From CAYGAM01 sp964347915 (GTDB lineage Archaea; Thermoproteota; Nitrososphaeria; Nitrososphaerales; Nitrosopumilaceae), in assembly GCA_964347915.1 (NCBI GenBank), contig CAYGAM010000090.1:1-8223 (forward strand): 8,223 nucleotides of DNA, given 5' to 3'. Below are positions 6,425 through 8,223 of this stretch, in pieces. Positions within the stretch are counted from its first letter, which is position 1. Each line of letters opens with the position of its first letter. Made by a program: the position numbers and the translations under genes. The notes beneath the pieces are model-generated. The model worked only from the letters and a program-made list of their open reading frames with translations, had not been told where the DNA came from and searched no databases.

Positions 6425-6512
6425 NNNNNNNNNNCCCCCCCCCCCCGCCCCCCCCCCCCCCCGCCGCCGCCCCCCGCCCCCCCCCCGCCCGCCCGCGCCC
6501 CCCCCCCCCCCC
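6344..6512. other. Assembly gap with homopolymer artefact flanks
   Basis: A run of 15 G's (6344-6358) is followed by 66 bases of doubtful sequence, ten N's (6425-6434), and about 78 bases of almost pure C with scattered single G's (6435-6512). Such runs next to an N gap are typical of poor read ends or of poly-G calls in two-colour sequencing. Minus-strand frames across it (6255-6590 and 6317-6604) encode polyglycine and unknown residues and are not genes. The true sequence and length here are unknown. Confidence 0.9.
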
Positions 6513-6513
6513 A

Positions 6514-8223
6514 GAATTAAGCCGCGCACGCCCACACTCACACAGTACTGTATTCCTGGCTGCTGCCGTACTGCTTGCTTCATGCGGCATTCTGTTTCAT
6601 GCATATCTTCCCATTGAAGCGTCTGCCGGTCCTGATGAGACGCTTTGGAATGCTACTATAGCTGCAGAGTATAATGCTGGCGATCAATCAACAGGATGGG
6701 ATTCCGGGTGGTATGGGAAGATATACTATAACGCTCCTACTGCGAACAAGACATTCGTCTTGAACGGCTCATCGTACACTGTACGAGGATTGTATGCCCA
6801 AATAGAAGATGATCCTTCAAGCACTGATTTGAAACTCAACAAGGATATTCCGCAGTCAGAGAGCGATTCAATGTATATCGCAATGGGGGATGCGAGATGC
6901 AGCTTTGAAACTGCCAGATATAACAGCGGCAACGCCGGTTCATTCTATCAATGGGATGATTCCTTTTTTCCCAGACCGTTTTCTGCAGACCAAAACACAA
7001 CCGCAGTCATACTGTACAACCAAAACTATCTGACTCTGAACGGCGATGATGCCGTGACAGTGCATCAGGGCGATGCATATGCGGACGTAGGAGCTTCGAC
7101 GCCTGATAATGCAAGCGTTACAAGCAATGCCACCAGCTTTAATACCTCAACAGCCGGCACGTACAAGATTAAATACACTGCATCCAAAGGTTGCGGCGTA
7201 CTGGATACTGCATTTAGGACAGTGATTGTGTTTGAGCGCGACACCGCAAAGCCCGCATTTGCATCCGCATTTCTGGATCACAATACAGGCAGGCTGGATG
7301 TCACATTCAGCGAAACAATCAATGTCACTGCAACTGATCTGACCAAACTGCATGTGAGCGAAGCAGGACAAAGGAACGAAGTTGTCCTGACCGGCGCCAC
7401 CTTTGCCGCGTCTGAATTGGATACAATAACCATAATGCTCACTTCTGACCAGCTGAGCCGAATCATTGCAATGAACACGCCGCAGCTTGACATCGGTGCG
7501 GGCGCTGTACAAGACCTCTCCGGAAATACCATAAATGCTGCTCCGGACAGAGCCATTGAAGTTTTCCGCATCGGCGATGATGCCGTACTCTGGAATGCAA
7601 CTATAACGGCAGGATTTTATCAAAGAGACGCGGCATACGGCTGGGATCCTGCGGCTCAGGTGCCGTACGGCAATATAACATATCATGCGCCCACCATGAA
7701 TAACAAGTTTGTCTTAAATGGAGCAACGTATACTGTAAAGAGCCTGAATTACCAAGAGCAGCGGGATCCTGAACGAACCTATTTGGGAATTAATTCGCAT
7801 ATTCCGGAATTAGAACGCGGCTCGGTGCATATTGCCATGCGGGATGTGAGATGCAGTTTTAAGACTTCCAATGCCGGTGGCGGCGGAGAACCATTCCATT
7901 CGTGGATCATTCCGCAGGTGTTTTTTACCGGCCAAAATACAACCGCAACCGTACTGCACAATCAAAACTATCTGACTCTGAACGGCGATGACGTCGTAAC
8001 GCTGCGGCAGGGCGAGCAGTATGAGGATGCAGGAGCTGCAACGCGCGACGGAGCAAGCATTGCCAGCAATGCCAGCAGGATTGACACCTCAGAGCATGGC
8101 ACGTACAAGATCGAATATACGGCTTCCAAAAGATGCGGCGTACTTGATACCGCCTTTAGGACGGTAGAGGTAACTGATGCCACAGGGCCAGCCTTTGCAT
8201 ACGCAACTCTGAATGCGGGCACA
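6514..8223 (+). CDS. Secreted repeat protein, S-layer or surface-adhesin type (both ends missing)
   Basis: The frame has no stop from the poly-C run to the last base: 570 codons from 6514, start lost at the gap, end beyond the window. The N-terminus contains a signal-peptide core (VFLAAAVLLASCGILF, 6550-6597) with likely cleavage after EASA near 6627. The mature part is a tandem repeat of about 315 residues. Each unit has three parts: a Trp/Tyr-rich beta domain starting LWNATI, with FVLNGxxYTV and RCSF; a DUF5011-like Ig domain (LTLNGDD, YKIxYTASKxCGVLDTAFRT); and an SbsA-Ig-like domain (RLDVTFSETI, PQLDIGAGAVQDLSGNTI). The second unit is cut just as its SbsA-like part begins. N-x-S/T sequons are frequent, fitting a glycosylated envelope protein. 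Third positions look less GC-rich than in the central genes. A CFI-box anchor like that of the first gene may lie downstream, but this is inference. Ligand and function are unknown. Confidence 0.8.
6643..7587 (+). repeat. Surface-protein repeat unit 1 (315 codons)
   Basis: The unit starts at the codons for LWNATI (6643) and ends where the same motif recurs (7588). Its order is beta domain (6643 to about 7017), DUF5011-like domain (about 7018-7236) and SbsA-Ig-like domain (about 7250-7570). Cys codons are at 6898 and 7192. Confidence 0.8.
7588..8223 (+). repeat. Surface-protein repeat unit 2 (incomplete)
   Basis: This unit aligns with unit 1 from LWNATI onward. The offset to the NQNYLTLNGDD motif is 372 bases here and 375 in unit 1, and the 183 bases from there to LDTAFRT show no net length change. 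Cys codons are at 7852 and 8134. The window ends early in the third domain. Confidence 0.8.

Noticed and set aside
6400..6512. G/C-run region as a real G-quadruplex or regulatory element
   Set aside because: Adjacent N's and almost pure homopolymer make sequencing artefact far more likely than a biological element.
6255..6604. Two minus-strand glycine-rich frames across the gap
   Set aside because: They consist of translated homopolymer runs and N's, so they are artefacts.
7147..7686. Minus-strand Cys-rich frame of 179 residues
   Set aside because: It is the antisense shadow of the repeat surface protein, whose plus-strand frame has clear domain motifs and an unbroken reading frame.
1..8223. 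tRNA genes, CRISPR arrays, insertion sequences or defence systems
   Set aside because: Looked for on both strands by eye; no cloverleaf arms, regularly spaced repeats, transposase motifs or defence-type domains were seen.

Overview
The window looks like chromosomal DNA from a GC-rich archaeon of the Nitrososphaerota (Thaumarchaeota), perhaps a Cenarchaeum-like sponge symbiont or a Nitrososphaera-like lineage. Evidence for this is the CFI-box surface protein at the left end, an SbsA-Ig-like/DUF5011-type repeat surface protein at the right end, a fused AhbA-AhbB siroheme decarboxylase, an archaeal PAC2 protein, ScpA, a Sulfolobus-type zinc alcohol dehydrogenase, frequent AGG/AGA (Arg) and ATA (Ile) codons, and TATA-like boxes 27-28 bases upstream of three start codons. 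The lineage call rests on recognised family patterns, not on a database search.

Layout, left to right: the 3' end of a CFI-box cell-surface protein (1-933, +); 588 bases of GC-rich DNA without a convincing gene; an AhbA/AhbB fusion of alternative heme synthesis (1522-2517, +), easily mislabelled as an Lrp/AsnC regulator; a PAC2-family putative proteasome assembly chaperone with a C-terminal HbYX-like tail (2567-3277, +); a short convergent intergenic region; ScpA (3446-4102, -); a divergent promoter region; a zinc, NAD-type alcohol dehydrogenase starting at TTG (4513-5571, +); and about 680 bases of GC-rich DNA with no supportable gene. An untrustworthy stretch follows (about 6344-6512), made of homopolymer G and C runs around a 10-N assembly gap. 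Finally there is a long secreted repeat protein whose start is lost at the gap and which runs off the right edge (6514-8223, +).

The central genes are housekeeping (heme synthesis, proteasome assembly, chromosome condensation, redox) and look individually transcribed rather than forming one operon. The two edge genes are cell-surface proteins. I see no tRNA, rRNA, CRISPR array, transposase or phage gene, and no new multi-gene system. The points most worth following up are the HbYX-like tail, the concentration of the palindrome GCATGC in noncoding DNA, the 315-residue repeat unit of the surface protein, and the sequence artefact at the gap.
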